Assembly (NCBI GenBank): GCA_902584225.1
Contig: CACHYX010000008.1
Coordinates: 1 to 36,047, forward strand
DNA from: an uncultured Pelagibacteraceae bacterium
Lineage (GTDB): Bacteria > Pseudomonadota > Alphaproteobacteria > Pelagibacterales > Pelagibacteraceae
Reading direction: 5' to 3'
DNA: 36,047 nucleotides
A program made the position numbers and the translations under genes. Shown piece after piece: positions 1 to 7,118 of the stretch. Within the stretch, counting starts at the first letter, position 1. Every line of letters begins with the position of its first letter. A model generated the notes under the pieces. The model had not been told where the DNA came from. It made no database searches and was given only the letters and a program-made list of their open reading frames with translations.

Positions 1-71
1 ACAAATATTAAACTTATAACAATTACTAATGTAAGTGATGTAGTTTGACTTAAAAAATATGTTTTATCCAT
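1..71 (-). CDS. N-terminus of a membrane transporter, probably ThiV-type (cut by window edge)
   Basis: Only the first 23 codons are inside the window. They begin with ATG and run into a hydrophobic stretch (SLTLVIVISLIF), as expected for the first membrane segment of a transporter. The start is well supported by a strong GGGAG ribosome binding site at 76-80, just after a TPP riboswitch. In Pelagibacter a TPP riboswitch precedes thiV, a sodium:solute symporter proposed to import the thiamin pyrimidine precursor HMP. Naming this gene thiV is inferred from the riboswitch and the hydrophobic start only; another thiamin-related membrane protein is possible. Confidence 0.6.
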   Translation of the reverse strand, partial: MDKTYFLSQTTSLTLVIVISLIF

Positions 72-77
72 TGTTCT

Positions 78-139
78 CCCTTTCTGAATTACCGGACAGG
101 TTCTATGGGTATAATCTCAGTCTTTAAAGACACCCCATT
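78..139 (-). promoter_or_regulatory. TPP (THI-box) riboswitch
   Basis: Read on the minus strand, the leader holds the conserved THI-element blocks in the right order: GGGGTG (136-131), CTGAGA, ACCC, GAACCTG, then CCGGTAAT. A short self-complementary arm (GTCTTTAAAGAC) forms the variable P3 stem. The Shine-Dalgarno GGGAG at 80-76 follows directly, and the ATG is four bases further on. Such closeness suggests that thiamin pyrophosphate binding hides the ribosome binding site, giving translational control of the downstream gene. An obvious long P1 stem is not seen, so this is a compact version of the element. Confidence 0.88.
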
Positions 140-185
140 TATTAATTATAGTTGAAAAATAAAATTTTACTAGTTAAAATAAATA

Positions 186-626
186 ATGCCAACATACACA
201 GTCATTACATCAAACCTTGAATTAGGTAAGAGTAAAAAAAAATCAATCGCAGAGGGTATAACAAAAATTCACAGCAAAACTACTGGAGCAAATACATATT
301 TTGCACAAGTCATTTTTAATGAAACTAAAAAGAATAGTCATTTTATGGGGGGCAAAGTTATTAAGGATGAACAAATTTATCTTAATGGCCAAATAAGAGC
401 AGGACGTTCTAAAGAGGTCAAAGACGATCTTATTGATCAATTAAAAAAGTTATTAGCGAAAGAAACCAAATTAGATCAATCAAATGTTTGGGTTTATATT
501 GTTGATTTAGAACCATCCCAAATGGTTGAATACGGAGAGGTGCTACCTGTATCAGGTCAAGAAAAGGTATGGTTCGAAAATCTACCAGAAAAGCTGAAGA
601 AAAAATTAAAATCTTTGGAAAGCTAA
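186..626 (+). CDS. Tautomerase-superfamily protein, cis-3-chloroacrylate dehalogenase/Cg10062-like
   Basis: This 146-residue protein has the length and layout of the cis-CaaD family: two fused beta-alpha-beta units with a catalytic amino-terminal proline exposed once Met is removed. Counting from that proline, all six cis-CaaD active-site residues sit at the same numbers: Pro1, His28, Arg70, Arg73, Tyr103 and Glu114. Family enzymes add water to 3-chloroacrylate or to acetylene carboxylates such as propiolate, giving malonate semialdehyde, which some members then decarboxylate. The gene stands alone between the riboswitch-controlled transporter (divergent) and the iron permease (convergent). 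The real substrate is unknown; a natural unsaturated C3 acid is more likely than a man-made chlorinated one. Confidence 0.82.
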   Translation: MPTYTVITSNLELGKSKKKSIAEGITKIHSKTTGANTYFAQVIFNETKKNSHFMGGKVIKDEQIYLNGQIRAGRSKEVKDDLIDQLKKLLAKETKLDQSNVWVYIVDLEPSQMVEYGEVLPVSGQEKVWFENLPEKLKKKLKSLES

Positions 627-693
627 TATATAAATTGACTAAGAGAAAATATTTTAAATGTAATTGATAAAAATATTTTTTTTATTATCTAGA

Positions 694-1335
694 TTAGATT
701 AATTGCTGAATTCCTTCACTAAGCTCATGCACACCTTCGTATGCAAAATAAATAGCAAGGATAGCTAAAAGTATGCTTGAAGCTCTAAAAAAATATCCAA
801 TTGGAATAAGTTTAGTTATTTTTGTTAATCCAAAATATACAGCAATTAAAGAAACTATTCCAACCACTGCACCAGTTAAAACTGGAACCGGGCTGTATAT
901 AGCTGAACCAAATAATGCTGCATAAAATAAAACAATTTCAAAACCTTCCCTTAATATTGCTAAAAAAACCGTAAAAGATAAGACAAATGAACTGCCAGTT
1001 TCTACTGCTTTATCAACTTGTCCCTCAATTTGTTGTTTTGCATGGTGACAAAAGAATGCAACGTAAGTCAGCATACAAGCCGCAACCAACATTACCCCAC
1101 CTTCAAAAAGTTCCTCGTGAGCGTGAGTTAAACCTGCAATTTTTTTAAATCCGATTGCAACTAGAATTGATGCAAAAACACCTGCTGCTAATCCCCAAAA
1201 AACTGCGGGTCTTTTGTCTCTTGCTTTTACTCGATCTAAATAAATAAAAACGAGCATTGCTATAAGCATAGCTTCAAAACCTTCTCTAAGAAGTATAAAG
1301 AAAGAGCTTAAAAATGCTGTATATTCGAATCCCAT
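694..1335 (-). CDS. FTR1-family iron permease
   Basis: This is an integral membrane protein of 213 residues with about six or seven hydrophobic segments. It carries the two REGFE signatures of the FTR1/EfeU family, at residues 17-21 and 129-133; the paired REXXE glutamates form the iron path through the membrane. The family imports iron across the inner membrane, usually as Fe(III) delivered by or coupled to an oxidation step. No EfeO, EfeB or multicopper oxidase partner lies next to it here. A Fur-like palindrome lies directly upstream, so expression is probably raised under iron shortage. The start fits the family because the first REXXE helix begins soon after Met1. Confidence 0.88.
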   Translation of the reverse strand: MGFEYTAFLSSFFILLREGFEAMLIAMLVFIYLDRVKARDKRPAVFWGLAAGVFASILVAIGFKKIAGLTHAHEELFEGGVMLVAACMLTYVAFFCHHAKQQIEGQVDKAVETGSSFVLSFTVFLAILREGFEIVLFYAALFGSAIYSPVPVLTGAVVGIVSLIAVYFGLTKITKLIPIGYFFRASSILLAILAIYFAYEGVHELSEGIQQLI

Positions 1336-1353
1336 AAGTAGCTAATAATGCAA

Positions 1354-1386
1354 TTGATAATTATTGTCAATGAGAATGATAATCAA
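1354..1386 (-). promoter_or_regulatory. Fur-box-like palindrome upstream of the iron permease
   Basis: An imperfect inverted repeat with TTGATAAT and ATAATCAA ends spans 33 bases and contains AATGAGAATGATAATCA, close to the GATAATGATAATCATTATC Fur consensus. It begins 19 bases before the permease ATG, a position suited to an operator. Regulation by Fur (or another iron-responsive repressor) is inferred from the motif and from the iron-transport function of the gene. Confidence 0.6.
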
Positions 1387-1412
1387 TAGCGACACTCTGA
1401 CATTAAAAATTT

Positions 1413-1425
1413 CACGTTTTACGTG
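1413..1425 (-). terminator. Possible weak terminator hairpin after the LysR gene
   Basis: A perfect 5-bp inverted repeat (CACGT-AAA-ACGTG) lies just past the LysR stop codon and, on the minus strand, is followed by AAATTTTT. This resembles a short intrinsic terminator for the folE-acuI-lysR run. The stem is short, so it could also be a protein-binding site or chance. Confidence 0.35.
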
Positions 1426-1429
1426 TATT

Positions 1430-2323
1430 CTAGAATTTCCACTCTGATATTTTACTATATAGAAAGTTTCTGAAAGCTTGAACTCTAGCTACATTTTTTA
1501 AAGATTGAGGGTACACAAAGTGTGCTTCTGTTATAGGGCCTTCAATTTTGGGCAGTATCTTAACAATGTTTGGTTGGTTGATAGTTATGTAATCCGGTAA
1601 AGCAGCTAAACCTACTCCACTTTGAACTGCTAAAAGTAAACCATACACACTGTTTACTTTCATCACTGTTTTTCTTTTTTTTGCTCCATCTTTTAAACCA
1701 AGTTTAAGGGCCCAATCTGGATTAAATACAGGTGATGGAGCTCCTCTTCCAAAAGAAATAAATTTATGATTATTTAGGTCACTAACACTTTTAGGATACC
1801 CATTTTTTTCAAGATATTTAGGTGAACCATAAATGTGGTAATTAATATCAATTAGTTTTTTCTGAATATAATTCAACTGCTTTGGTCTACGCATAAAAAT
1901 ACCAATATCAGCTTGTCTAGTACTTAAATCTAATTCTTTATCATCAAAAATTAATTCAACTTCTATCTCAGGGTTAAGCTGCATAAATTCTTGTATTCTT
2001 GGTGTTAACCATGTTGTACCAAAACTTACAACTGTAGTTACTGTAAGTTTGCCCGATGGTTTATTTTTTTTATCTCCAAGTGAGGTTTCTACCTCCTTCA
2101 ACTTACTTATTACTTCATGAGCTGTTTTAAAAACATATTCGCCATTTTCTGTTAGTGTCAGACCTCTTGCGTGTCTTTCAAACAATTTTACTTTTAAATC
2201 ATCCTCTAAGGACTGAATTTGACGGCTTATCGCAGATTGGCTTAGGTTAAGATTGACTGTGGCGCTGGTAAAACTTCCAGCTTCCGCAACTGCATGGAAA
2301 ATTTTAAGTTTATCCCAATCCAT
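1430..2323 (-). CDS. LysR-family transcriptional regulator
   Basis: The first 62 residues form the LysR winged helix-turn-helix (LKIFHAVAEAGSFTSA, then LSQSAISRQIQSLEDDL). The remaining ~230 residues are the type-2 periplasmic-binding-like effector domain. Length (297) is normal for the family. Its ATG overlaps the stop of acuI by one base (TAATG), so the two are co-translated. That arrangement suggests it controls acuI or a related acrylate/propionate pathway, responding to a small acid or CoA-ester metabolite. Many LysR regulators are instead divergent from their targets, so self-operon control is an inference. The effector is not readable from sequence. Confidence 0.9.
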   Translation of the reverse strand: MDWDKLKIFHAVAEAGSFTSATVNLNLSQSAISRQIQSLEDDLKVKLFERHARGLTLTENGEYVFKTAHEVISKLKEVETSLGDKKNKPSGKLTVTTVVSFGTTWLTPRIQEFMQLNPEIEVELIFDDKELDLSTRQADIGIFMRRPKQLNYIQKKLIDINYHIYGSPKYLEKNGYPKSVSDLNNHKFISFGRGAPSPVFNPDWALKLGLKDGAKKRKTVMKVNSVYGLLLAVQSGVGLAALPDYITINQPNIVKILPKIEGPITEAHFVYPQSLKNVARVQAFRNFLYSKISEWKF

Positions 2324-3324
2324 TATTTATTAAGATTTATAATATATCTTCCTGAAGTTTTTCCTTCTAACATCTTTGGATATTCTTCCAAAAGTTGTTC
2401 GAGGTTTATTTCTTTTATTGATTTATCTAATAAGTCAAAATCAACTAATTTATGCATTTCACCCCATAAAAAATTTCTTCTTTTTATTGAAACGCTTACA
2501 GAATCAACTCCCCAAAGTTTTACACCTCTAATAATAAATGGCATTACTGTAGTATTTAATTTTATACTTGCGGCATTTCCACAGGCTGCAACAATACCAC
2601 TTGGTTTAATATGAGATAGTATATTAGCTAAAATATTTCCGCCGACTGTGTCTACTGCTCCGTCGTATAAACCTTTATCTAAAGGCCTTGCTTCTTTGTC
2701 TAAATCTGTTGATTTTATAATATTTTTCGCACCTAATGATTTTAAATATTCCTCATTAGGTTTTGTAGTAGCGGCAGTAACATTGCAACCAAGTTTGCTC
2801 AAAATCATGACTGCTATGCTTCCAACTCCTCCTGATGCACCTGTAACAATAACATCATTTACTTTTTCACCTAATAATAAAATTTCTCTTGTTTGTTTAG
2901 TCGTAAATGCACATTGGATCGCTGTTAAACCAGCTGTTCCTAACATCATTGCTTGGCGAGATGTAATTTCTTTTGGTCTTTTTACTAAAAAGTTTGAGTC
3001 AACTTGAGCATATTGTGAATAGCCACCATAAAATATTTCACCTACTCTCCATCCAGTTTGAATAATTTCATCACCTTCTTTGAACTTATCACTTTTACTT
3101 TCAACAACTGTTCCTGCAAAGTCTATTCCTGGAATATGAGGAAATTCTTTTACTAATCGTGCACCATTTTTAAGTATTAAAGCATCTTTAAAATTCAAAG
3201 TTGAATAATCTACTTTTACTAATACATCTCCGTGTTTTAAAAAAGATTTGTCAATTTTTTTTATTTCTCTTGTAAACTTTTCACCTTCTTGGTTTATAAC
3301 CAACGCATTAAAATTATCAGACAT
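2323..3324 (-). CDS. acuI: Acrylyl-CoA reductase (NADPH), YhdH/AcuI family
   Basis: This 333-residue zinc-free medium-chain dehydrogenase/reductase belongs to the YhdH/YhfP/AcuI group. It has the N-terminal catalytic fold (LNFKDALILKNG and PGIDFAGTV, residues 43-73), then the Rossmann nucleotide loop TGASGGVG at 161-168. AcuI reduces acryloyl-CoA to propionyl-CoA with NADPH. In marine bacteria this detoxifies and uses acrylate from DMSP cleavage and completes the 3-hydroxypropionate reductive route. The gene lies 15 bases after folE and overlaps the LysR gene, so the three probably share a transcript. No acyl-CoA ligase or DMSP lyase is in the window. The family assignment is secure; the precise in vivo substrate is inferred. 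Confidence 0.88.
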   Translation of the reverse strand: MSDNFNALVINQEGEKFTREIKKIDKSFLKHGDVLVKVDYSTLNFKDALILKNGARLVKEFPHIPGIDFAGTVVESKSDKFKEGDEIIQTGWRVGEIFYGGYSQYAQVDSNFLVKRPKEITSRQAMMLGTAGLTAIQCAFTTKQTREILLLGEKVNDVIVTGASGGVGSIAVMILSKLGCNVTAATTKPNEEYLKSLGAKNIIKSTDLDKEARPLDKGLYDGAVDTVGGNILANILSHIKPSGIVAACGNAASIKLNTTVMPFIIRGVKLWGVDSVSVSIKRRNFLWGEMHKLVDFDLLDKSIKEINLEQLLEEYPKMLEGKTSGRYIINLNK

Positions 3325-3339
3325 TTAATGTAGTAAATA

Positions 3340-3945
3340 TTATTTCGCGATGAATCGCAAATATCTATTTTGATAGCTCAAGTCGTCTTTAAACTGACCT
3401 AAGTAAAAATTTGTAACTGTAGTTGCCTGTTCTTTTTTAATTCCCCTCATCGTCATACAATGGTGGGTTGAATCAATTGTTACCGCAACTCCCTTTGCGT
3501 CTAAACTTTCCATTAAAGTTTTAGCAATTTGCACTGTTAACCTCTCTTGAGTTTGTAATCTCTTTGAAAAAACTTCAACAACTCTAGCTATCTTACTTAA
3601 ACCAACCACCCTTTGATTTGGAATGTAGGCAACGTGAGCTTTGCCAATGATTGGAGCCATATGATGTTCACAATGGCTTTGTATAGATATATTTTTTTGA
3701 ACGACCATGTCACTATAACCTTCTACGTCTCCAAAAGTTTTTGCTAAAATAGAACCTGGGTCTTCAGTATACCCTTTAAAATATTCCTTAAATGCTTTTA
3801 CTACCCTTTTTGGAGTTTCTAACAGACCCTCTCTATTTGGATCTTCACCCATCCACTCCAAAATTGTTTTTATGGCCTCTTCAGCCTCTTTGTCACTTAT
3901 TTTTGAGATGGGTTGTTGCTTTTGAATATCTTTAACTATTTTCAT
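3340..3945 (-). CDS. folE: GTP cyclohydrolase I
   Basis: This 201-residue protein has the full FolE (type IA) signature. Zinc ligands are Cys92 and His95 in the motif CEHHMAPIIGKAHVAYIPN, and Cys163 in HHCMTMRG; the substrate region VVGLSKIARVVE follows at 113-124. It converts GTP to 7,8-dihydroneopterin triphosphate, the first step towards tetrahydrofolate, which feeds the many folate-dependent enzymes in this window. It heads the minus-strand run folE-acuI-lysR and is divergent from the HisI-like gene across 77 bases. Adjacency of folE and hisI is common in Alphaproteobacteria. Confidence 0.96.
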   Translation of the reverse strand: MKIVKDIQKQQPISKISDKEAEEAIKTILEWMGEDPNREGLLETPKRVVKAFKEYFKGYTEDPGSILAKTFGDVEGYSDMVVQKNISIQSHCEHHMAPIIGKAHVAYIPNQRVVGLSKIARVVEVFSKRLQTQERLTVQIAKTLMESLDAKGVAVTIDSTHHCMTMRGIKKEQATTVTNFYLGQFKDDLSYQNRYLRFIAK

Positions 3946-4022
3946 TAAGCACTTATACCTATTTATTAAGTCTTTTAAAATATTTATTATACTATTTAAT
4001 ATGCTAAATAATTGAGAAATAT
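3946..4022. promoter_or_regulatory. Divergent promoter region folE / hisI
   Basis: These 77 very AT-rich bases separate two divergent operons and must hold both promoters. TATACT at about 3989-3994 is a plausible -10 box for the hisI direction. No riboswitch or clear operator is visible. Confidence 0.4.
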
Positions 4023-4490
4023 ATGTTTAAAAAAAGAGAAAGTGTCACAGAGATTGAAGAAGGAAGTTTGCTGTCTCCTAAGTTTGATAACGATGGTTTA
4101 ATTCCAGTCGTGACTACTTGTATAAATACCAAAGAAATTTTAATGCTCGGTTATATGAATGTAGAGGCATTCAAAAAAACAATCGAAACAAAAGAAGCTC
4201 ACTATTGGAGTAGATCAAGGAAGCAAGTTTGGCATAAAGGAAAATCAAGCGGTTTTATTCAAAAAGTAAAAGAAATAAGAATTGATGACGACCAAGACTC
4301 GGTTTGGCTAAGTGTTGATATTGGAAATGGCTCAAGTTGTCATGTAGGATACAGATCTTGTTTTTATAGATCCATACCTCTAGGAAAAATTGAAAATGCA
4401 AGAGAAATCAAAATGAAGTTTGAAGAGAAAGAAAAAAAATTTGACCCTGAAAAAGTTTACAAAGATCAACCTAACCCTACAAAAATTTAA
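4023..4490 (+). CDS. hisI: Phosphoribosyl-AMP cyclohydrolase (HisI), with one zinc ligand replaced
   Basis: The 155-residue protein aligns by eye over the whole HisI family. Motifs include LMLGYMN (40-46), AHYWSRSRKQVWHKG (59-73) and CHVGYRSCFYR (106-116). HisI opens the adenine ring of phosphoribosyl-AMP in histidine synthesis. Two of the three conserved zinc cysteines are present (Cys106, Cys113). The third, normally in a DCDxD motif, is Asp89 here (DDDQD, 88-92), and the usual CHTGRRSC reads CHVGYRSC. The gene is beside folE, as in many Alphaproteobacteria, and overlaps the next gene by one base. It may be a true HisI with altered metal binding or a repurposed relative. Confidence 0.82.
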   Translation: MFKKRESVTEIEEGSLLSPKFDNDGLIPVVTTCINTKEILMLGYMNVEAFKKTIETKEAHYWSRSRKQVWHKGKSSGFIQKVKEIRIDDDQDSVWLSVDIGNGSSCHVGYRSCFYRSIPLGKIENAREIKMKFEEKEKKFDPEKVYKDQPNPTKI

Positions 4491-5128
4491 TGACTAATTT
4501 TATTAATGATGAACTAGAAATTCTAAGACCTTTCGGTCCAACTATTGCTAAAGTAAAAATGCCCCAAGATTTAATTGATAAACTTAACGAATATACTGAA
4601 AGCGTATTAAGTGACCAAAATAAACAGGATGAGTTGAATTATGGAAATAAACTTGCTGGTAATGTTAAACAAGAATTTGTTATTGAAAAAAATTTTGCGG
4701 AAAAAAGTGGATGGGGGAAATTTTTAGCTGAGGGAGTTAGAGAGTGGGTATTTAAAACAAATAATAAAAAAATTACACAGTTCAATATAATTAACAGCTG
4801 GATTGTAAGGCAATTTCAAAATGAATATAATCCATCTCACTGGCATTCAGGTCATGTATCAGGTGTGGGATATTTAAAAGTTCCGAAAAATTTGGGCGAA
4901 ACAAGTCAAAATAATAAAACAGTCAATAACAATGGTAAGCTTGAAATGATCCATGGTTCAAAAGCTTTTTTATGTAAACCAACTTTTAGAGTTACCCCAA
5001 AAGTAGGTGATTTTTATTTTTTCCCGCACTACTTAATGCATGCAGTTTATCCGTTCTCTAAAAGTGAAGATGAAAGAAGGTCAGTTTCTTTTAATGCTAC
5101 TGTAGATCAATCGTTATTCAATGAGTAA
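4490..5128 (+). CDS. Putative 2-oxoglutarate/Fe(II) oxygenase-like protein
   Basis: The C-terminal half of this 212-residue protein resembles the 2OG-FeII_Oxy_5 (PF13759) jelly roll. It has NPSHWHSGHVSGVGYLKVP (114-132), a G-D-F-Y-FFPHYLMHAVYP segment carrying the distal His184, and RRSVSFN (196-202), whose arginine would bind 2-oxoglutarate. His117, His119 and His122 are candidates for the proximal iron ligand; the classic HxD is not obvious. Such proteins hydroxylate unknown substrates. The start overlaps the HisI stop by one base (TAATG) and its end overlaps the DUF2237 gene, so the three are translationally coupled. The substrate is not known. Confidence 0.72.
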   Translation: MTNFINDELEILRPFGPTIAKVKMPQDLIDKLNEYTESVLSDQNKQDELNYGNKLAGNVKQEFVIEKNFAEKSGWGKFLAEGVREWVFKTNNKKITQFNIINSWIVRQFQNEYNPSHWHSGHVSGVGYLKVPKNLGETSQNNKTVNNNGKLEMIHGSKAFLCKPTFRVTPKVGDFYFFPHYLMHAVYPFSKSEDERRSVSFNATVDQSLFNE

Positions 5129-5495
5129 AAAACAAAAAAATGTTTTAGGCGGAGACTTAGAATTATGTTCATCTAGCCCTTTGACAGGTTGGTATAGAGA
5201 CGGATGTTGCAATACAGATGATAATGATAATGGGTTACATACTGTGTGTGCAAAAGTAAATAATGATTTTTTGGAATGGTGTAAATCTTCTGGAAATGAT
5301 TTAATTACACCTCATCCCGAATTTGGATTTCCAGGTTTAAAAGATGGTGATAATTGGTGCGTGTGTGCTACTTGGTTTGCAAGAGCTGTAGAAGCTGGGA
5401 AAGAGTGTAAAATATATTTGAAAAAAACAAACGAGAAAACTTTAAAGATTGTTCCATTAGAAATTCTAAAGAAACACGCAATAGATTTATCTTAA
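5121..5495 (+). CDS. DUF2237 family protein
   Basis: This 124-residue protein matches the DUF2237 pattern: NVLGGDLELCSSSPLTGWYRD near the N-terminus, a GCC/HTVCA segment, the LITPHPEFGFPGLKDGDNWC core (60-79) and a closing CVCATWFARA. It has nine or more cysteines, which is striking for a small cytoplasmic protein and would suit metal binding, although the family has no assigned function. It overlaps the oxygenase-like gene by eight bases and ends exactly where the convergent ETF-QO gene ends, leaving no spacer between the two stop codons. Confidence 0.85.
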   Translation: MSKKQKNVLGGDLELCSSSPLTGWYRDGCCNTDDNDNGLHTVCAKVNNDFLEWCKSSGNDLITPHPEFGFPGLKDGDNWCVCATWFARAVEAGKECKIYLKKTNEKTLKIVPLEILKKHAIDLS

Positions 5496-7115
5496 TTACA
5501 TATTCCCATATCTTGGTCCACCACTTCCCTCTGGTGTAACCCAAGTAATGTTTTGAGAAGGTTCTTTAATATCGCAAGTCTTGCAATGAATGCAATTTTG
5601 AGAATTTATTACAAATTTAGGTTCATCATTTTCAACTTGCACTTCATATACACCTGCAGGGCAATATCTCTGTGCAGGCTCATCAAATCTATCTAGGGTA
5701 TATCTTATCGGTAAATTTTTATCTTTCAATTTTAAATGAACTGGTTGATTATCTGTATGATTGGTCCCTGTTAGATAAACTGAGCTTGTTTTATCAAATG
5801 TAATAATATTATCAGGTTTTGGATAATCTATTACTGGCATCTGATTTGCGGGTTTTAAAGTTTCGTGATCTGCGTGTTTGTGTTTAAGTGTGAATGGTAA
5901 TTTTCCTCTGAATATTATTTGGTCTATACCTGTGAAAATAATCCCCAAGATTAATCCCCAACCAAAACTTGGTTTTACATTTCTAGCTTCAAATAATTCT
6001 CTATATGCCCAGCTTTTTTTAAATTTTCCCTCATAAATAGAAAGATCTTTTGAGTCATTAAGATGCTCAATTATAGTTTCAGCTGCAATTATTCCACTTT
6101 TCATTGCTGTATGAGAACCTTTAATTTTCGGCATATTTAAAGTGCCTGCATCGCAACCAATTAAAAGGGCACCAGGCATAAACATTTTAGGTAAACTTTG
6201 AAAACCTCCTTCAATTAACGCTCTTGCTCCATAAGATATTCTTTTTCCTCCTTCCAGCATTTTGCTGATCGCTGGATGAGTTTTAAATCTTTGAAATTCA
6301 TCAAAAGGTGATAAGTGAGGATTTTTATAATCTAAACCTATAACATAACCTAAATAAACCTCTTTATTTTCAGCATGATATACAAAGCTTCCTCCATAAG
6401 TATTTTTATCTAGTGGCCAACCAGCTGTATGCATTACTAAACCTTCTTGATGGTTTTTTTCGTCAATCTTCCAGATTTCTTTAAAACCAATTCCATATTG
6501 CTGTGGATCTTTTCCATTATCTAAGTCAAATTTTTTAATTAATTGTTTTCCTAAATGACCTCTGCAGCCCTCTGCAAACACCGTCACCTTAGCATGTAAT
6601 TCCATCCCGGGTTCATAACCATCTTTTTTATTTCCTTCTTTATCTAAACCCATGTCTTGAGTTATAACGCCTTTTACCGATCCATCCTCATTATATAAAA
6701 TTTCTGAAGCTGGGAATCCTGGAAAAATCTCTACGCCTAATGCTTCCGCTTGTTCAGCGAGCCATCTACATAAATTAGCAAGACTTATTATATAATTTTT
6801 ATGGTTTTGTTGGACTTTTGGTAGTAACCAAGTCGGCCAGCTAAATGAACTTTTTTTTCCTAAAAAAAGAAATTTTTCTTTTGTTACTTTAGTTTTAATT
6901 GGTGCATTTAGATCTTTCCAATTAGGTACTAATTCATCTAAAGCTCTAGTTTCAAAAACATTCCCTGATAAAATATGTGAACCAATTTCTGCACCTTTCT
7001 CTAGTACACATACATTAACGTCAGCGTTCAATTGTTTTAATTTAATTGCTGTTGCAAGGCCTGATGGTCCTCCACCCACAATTACAACATCATATTCCAT
7101 AACTTCTCTGGTCAT
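5496..7115 (-). CDS. Electron-transfer flavoprotein:ubiquinone oxidoreductase
   Basis: This 539-residue ETF-QO is full length. It starts with a FAD-binding GGGPSG Rossmann loop (14-19) and ends with a [4Fe-4S] domain whose cysteines are Cys485, Cys508, Cys511 and Cys514 (CPAG ... CIHCKTC), followed by the family ending GSGGPRYGNM. It sits on the inner membrane face, takes electrons from reduced ETF and passes them to ubiquinone. It is the last gene of the run dehydrogenase-etfB-etfA-ETF-QO, three bases after etfA, so the whole electron path from the N-methyl dehydrogenase to the quinone pool is in one operon. Met6 is a possible alternative start. Confidence 0.96.
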   Translation of the reverse strand: MTREVMEYDVVIVGGGPSGLATAIKLKQLNADVNVCVLEKGAEIGSHILSGNVFETRALDELVPNWKDLNAPIKTKVTKEKFLFLGKKSSFSWPTWLLPKVQQNHKNYIISLANLCRWLAEQAEALGVEIFPGFPASEILYNEDGSVKGVITQDMGLDKEGNKKDGYEPGMELHAKVTVFAEGCRGHLGKQLIKKFDLDNGKDPQQYGIGFKEIWKIDEKNHQEGLVMHTAGWPLDKNTYGGSFVYHAENKEVYLGYVIGLDYKNPHLSPFDEFQRFKTHPAISKMLEGGKRISYGARALIEGGFQSLPKMFMPGALLIGCDAGTLNMPKIKGSHTAMKSGIIAAETIIEHLNDSKDLSIYEGKFKKSWAYRELFEARNVKPSFGWGLILGIIFTGIDQIIFRGKLPFTLKHKHADHETLKPANQMPVIDYPKPDNIITFDKTSSVYLTGTNHTDNQPVHLKLKDKNLPIRYTLDRFDEPAQRYCPAGVYEVQVENDEPKFVINSQNCIHCKTCDIKEPSQNITWVTPEGSGGPRYGNM

Positions 7116-7118
7116 GAA

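Noticed and set aside
627-693. AAAATATTTT repeats between the tautomerase and iron permease genes as a terminator
   Set aside because: The stem would be pure A/T and is expected by chance in DNA of this composition.
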